A stretch of DNA of 64,000 nt from Paracoccus yeei ATCC BAA-599 (GTDB lineage Bacteria; Pseudomonadota; Alphaproteobacteria; Rhodobacterales; Rhodobacteraceae): NCBI RefSeq assembly GCF_000622145.1, contig NZ_JHWH01000014.1, positions 78,927 to 142,926 of the forward strand, given 5' to 3'. Of this stretch, positions 62,456-64,000 are shown piece after piece; positions within the stretch are counted from its first letter, which is position 1; every line of letters begins with the position of its first letter. The notes beneath the pieces are model-generated. The model was given only the letters and a program-made list of their open reading frames with translations. It did no database searches and had not been told where the DNA came from. The position numbers were made by a program, and so were the translations under genes.

Positions 62456-63486
62456 AGAAGCTGCTCAACACCGTCTATGTCACCACCGAAGGCGCCGCCC
62501 TGAAGAAGGACGGCGAGAACCTGGTGGCCGAGGTCGAAGGCGCCCAGAAGGCCCGCGTGCCCTTGCACATGCTGGCCTCGGTCGTGGCCTTCGGGCCGAT
62601 CCTGGTGTCGCCGGCCTTGATCGGCATCTGCGCCGAACGCGGGATCTCGGTCGTGCTGCTGGACCGGGCGGGCCGCTTCCAGGCCCGTATCGAGGGGCCG
62701 GTTTCCGGCAACGTCCTGCTGCGCCGCGCGCAATACCGGCTTGCCGATGACGCCACTGACGTTGTTCGCGGCATCGTCATGGGCAAGATTGCCAACCAGC
62801 GGGCCGTCATTCGCCGCGCCCTGCGCGATTACGGCGACGAGATGGTGCCGCCCGCCCGCGCCGCGCTGGAGACCGCGACGGACCGAATGGCGATGATCCT
62901 GCGCCGGGTGCAGTTATCGGACGACAGCGTCGACCTGCTGCGCGGCTCCGAGGGCGAGGCGGCGACATTGTATTTCGGCATCTTCGACCACCTGATCCGC
63001 ACGCCTGATGCGGAGCTGCGCTGGACCAGCCGGTCGCGCCGACCGCCGCTGGATGCGATGAACGCGTTGCTGTCCTTTCTTTACACCCTGCTGACGCATG
63101 ATTGCCGCTCGGCCTGCGAGGCGGTGGGTCTGGACCACGCCGTCGGCTTCCTGCATCGGGACCGGCCCGGCCGGCCCAGCCTAGCGCTGGACCTCATGGA
63201 GGAGTTGCGTGCCCCGCTGGCCGACCGCCTGGCCCTGTCTCTGGTGAACCGTCGCCAGCTGCGCGCCGGCGACTTCCGCCGCATGGATGGCGGTGCGGTG
63301 CTGCTGACCGACGACGCCCGCCGCACCGTCCTGACCGCCTGGCAGGAGCGCAAGAAGGAGGAGCGCCTGCATCCCTTCCTCCAGGAAAAGGCGCCTTTCG
63401 GCCTGGTACCCTATCTGCAGGCGCAGATGCTGGCGCGCCATCTGCGCGGCGATCTGGACGCCTATCCGCCCTGGTTCTGGAGCTGA
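62452..63486 (+). CDS. cas1: CRISPR integrase Cas1, type I-C
   Basis: The 344-residue protein starts [20 protein letters not shown]. Metal ligands lie in [16 protein letters not shown] (Glu167/Glu169), [15 protein letters not shown] (His235) and [13 protein letters not shown] (Asp247-Glu250). Cas1 with Cas2 inserts new spacers at the leader end of the array. The ATG overlaps the cas4 stop by 4 nt, and cas2 starts 2 bp after its stop. Confidence 0.96.
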   Translation: MKKLLNTVYVTTEGAALKKDGENLVAEVEGAQKARVPLHMLASVVAFGPILVSPALIGICAERGISVVLLDRAGRFQARIEGPVSGNVLLRRAQYRLADDATDVVRGIVMGKIANQRAVIRRALRDYGDEMVPPARAALETATDRMAMILRRVQLSDDSVDLLRGSEGEAATLYFGIFDHLIRTPDAELRWTSRSRRPPLDAMNALLSFLYTLLTHDCRSACEAVGLDHAVGFLHRDRPGRPSLALDLMEELRAPLADRLALSLVNRRQLRAGDFRRMDGGAVLLTDDARRTVLTAWQERKKEERLHPFLQEKAPFGLVPYLQAQMLARHLRGDLDAYPPWFWS

Positions 63487-63487
63487 G

Positions 63488-63778
63488 ATGCTGGTGCTGG
63501 TGACCTATGACGTGAACACGATGGAGGAGGGCGGCAAGAAACGCTTGCGCCAGGTCGCCCGCGCCTGCGAGGATTACGGCCAGCGGGTGCAGTTCTCGGT
63601 CTTCGAGATCGAGGTCGACCCGGCGCAATGGACACGGCTGAAGGCGCGGCTGGAAGGCATCATCCGCCCCGAGGTCGACAGCCTGCGTTATTACTATCTC
63701 GGCTCGAACTGGTCTCGCCGTGTCGAGCATGTCGGCGCCAAGCCCGCAACCGATCTGAACGGACCGCTGATCCTCTAG
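63488..63778 (+). CDS. cas2: CRISPR adaptation protein Cas2
   Basis: The 96-residue protein has the ferredoxin-like Cas2 start [20 protein letters not shown] with Asp8, and [16 protein letters not shown]. It forms the dimer core of the Cas1-Cas2 integrase. It is last in the operon, 188 bp before the first repeat. Confidence 0.95.
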   Translation: MLVLVTYDVNTMEEGGKKRLRQVARACEDYGQRVQFSVFEIEVDPAQWTRLKARLEGIIRPEVDSLRYYYLGSNWSRRVEHVGAKPATDLNGPLIL

Positions 63779-63966
63779 CGCCGGCACTGCGAACCCGAAG
63801 CGTGTCACCTTGGCCCGCCAGGTTCGCACATGGTTCTGCTGTTTGAAATCGTTCATCTTTCCGGCCAGCGGTGCAAGCATCCCGCCGTCTTTGCCTTGCA
63901 ACCGAGCAACCTTCGCACTTCCGAGACAGATTGCGCAGCAAGAACCGCATTGTATAGCTGAGGGGG
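63779..63966 (+). promoter_or_regulatory. CRISPR leader
   Basis: The noncoding stretch between cas2 and the first repeat holds a promoter-like pair, TTGCGC (63931-63936) and TATAGC (63953-63958) 16 bp apart, which predicts transcription starting at the first repeat. An 8-bp inverted repeat TGCGAACC/GGTTCGCA (63788-63795 with 63821-63828) lies just after cas2. Confidence 0.7.
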
Positions 63967-64000
63967 GTCGCCCCCTCACGGGGGCGCGGATCGAAACAAC
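63967..64000 (+). CRISPR. First type I-C repeat and start of the array
   Basis: The 31-nt repeat at 63967-63997 has a 7-bp stem CGCCCCC/GGGGGCG around a TCAC loop and ends in CGGATCGAAAC, the usual type I-C 3' handle. Three bases of the first spacer follow and the window ends, so repeat number and spacers cannot be seen. Its position after cas2 and a leader supports a working array. Confidence 0.88.

Overview
The window is a high-G+C alphaproteobacterial chromosome segment, most like Rhodobacterales and probably Paracoccus or a close relative. This rests on gene content (DUF2125 protein, TamA/TamB, FtsK, LolA, short ModE next to modABC, HWE-family histidine kinase, EcfG-type promoter motifs) and on the strong G+C bias; no rRNA or tRNA gene is visible to confirm it. 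Most of the window is ordinary coding sequence with short gaps, followed by a glycan-synthesis operon and a CRISPR-Cas locus at the right end.

Layout. 1-9.8 kb: a partial flavin reductase, a CysQ-like phosphatase, PmbA/TldD, a DUF2125 protein, an enoyl-CoA hydratase, AhcY, a secreted unknown and glucokinase. 7.9-14.3 kb: tamA-tamB, the outer-membrane assembly pair. 14.4-17.7 kb: a MarR-controlled DHA2/HlyD efflux operon with two palindromic operators. 17.8-19.7 kb: a ChrA-type transporter, a frameshifted small membrane gene and a CsbD stress protein. 19.8-27.8 kb: a repeat-rich terminator zone, ftsK, a DapC-like aminotransferase, an amidase, a UbiH-like hydroxylase, lolA and a lytic transglycosylase lipoprotein. 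28-31.8 kb: an unknown low-G+C gene, then modCBA with modE and a Mo-box. 31.9-36.7 kb: a thiolase, a small disordered protein, and a FdhF/YdeP-type molybdoenzyme coupled to a y4iL-like catalase-fold protein. 36.8-42.4 kb: a glycine-betaine-type ABC transporter (proXWV-like), a proC-like gene broken by an in-frame TAG, an ornithine-cyclodeaminase-family gene and a TetR regulator. 42.5-45.7 kb: an HWE histidine kinase beside several small general-stress genes.

45.7-55.1 kb is a minus-strand glycan operon. Three of its proteins are glycosyltransferases fused to other enzymes: a GH1-like glycosidase, a Gfo/Idh/MocA oxidoreductase and UDP-galactopyranose mutase. 55.3-64 kb is a complete type I-C CRISPR-Cas locus (cas3-cas5-cas8c-cas7-cas4-cas1-cas2). 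The first repeat of its array lies at the right edge of the window.

The most interesting region is the 0.6-kb, visibly lower-G+C insert between cas7 and cas4 (61190-61822). It carries a promoter with a perfect TTGACA box, a hairpin at the predicted transcription start, a 55-residue DUF1508/YegP-like gene and an intrinsic terminator. A single degenerate copy of the type I-C repeat follows just upstream of cas4. That copy keeps the 7-bp stem through a compensatory change and keeps an 11-nt 3' handle. It resembles the crRNA-like guide RNAs of CreTA or CreR modules, or could be a Cas5c-cleavable element in the cas4-cas1-cas2 leader. Separately, several intergenic regions carry GGAAC-N18/19-TT motifs matching EcfG-type general-stress promoters, which suggests a scattered stress regulon in this window.
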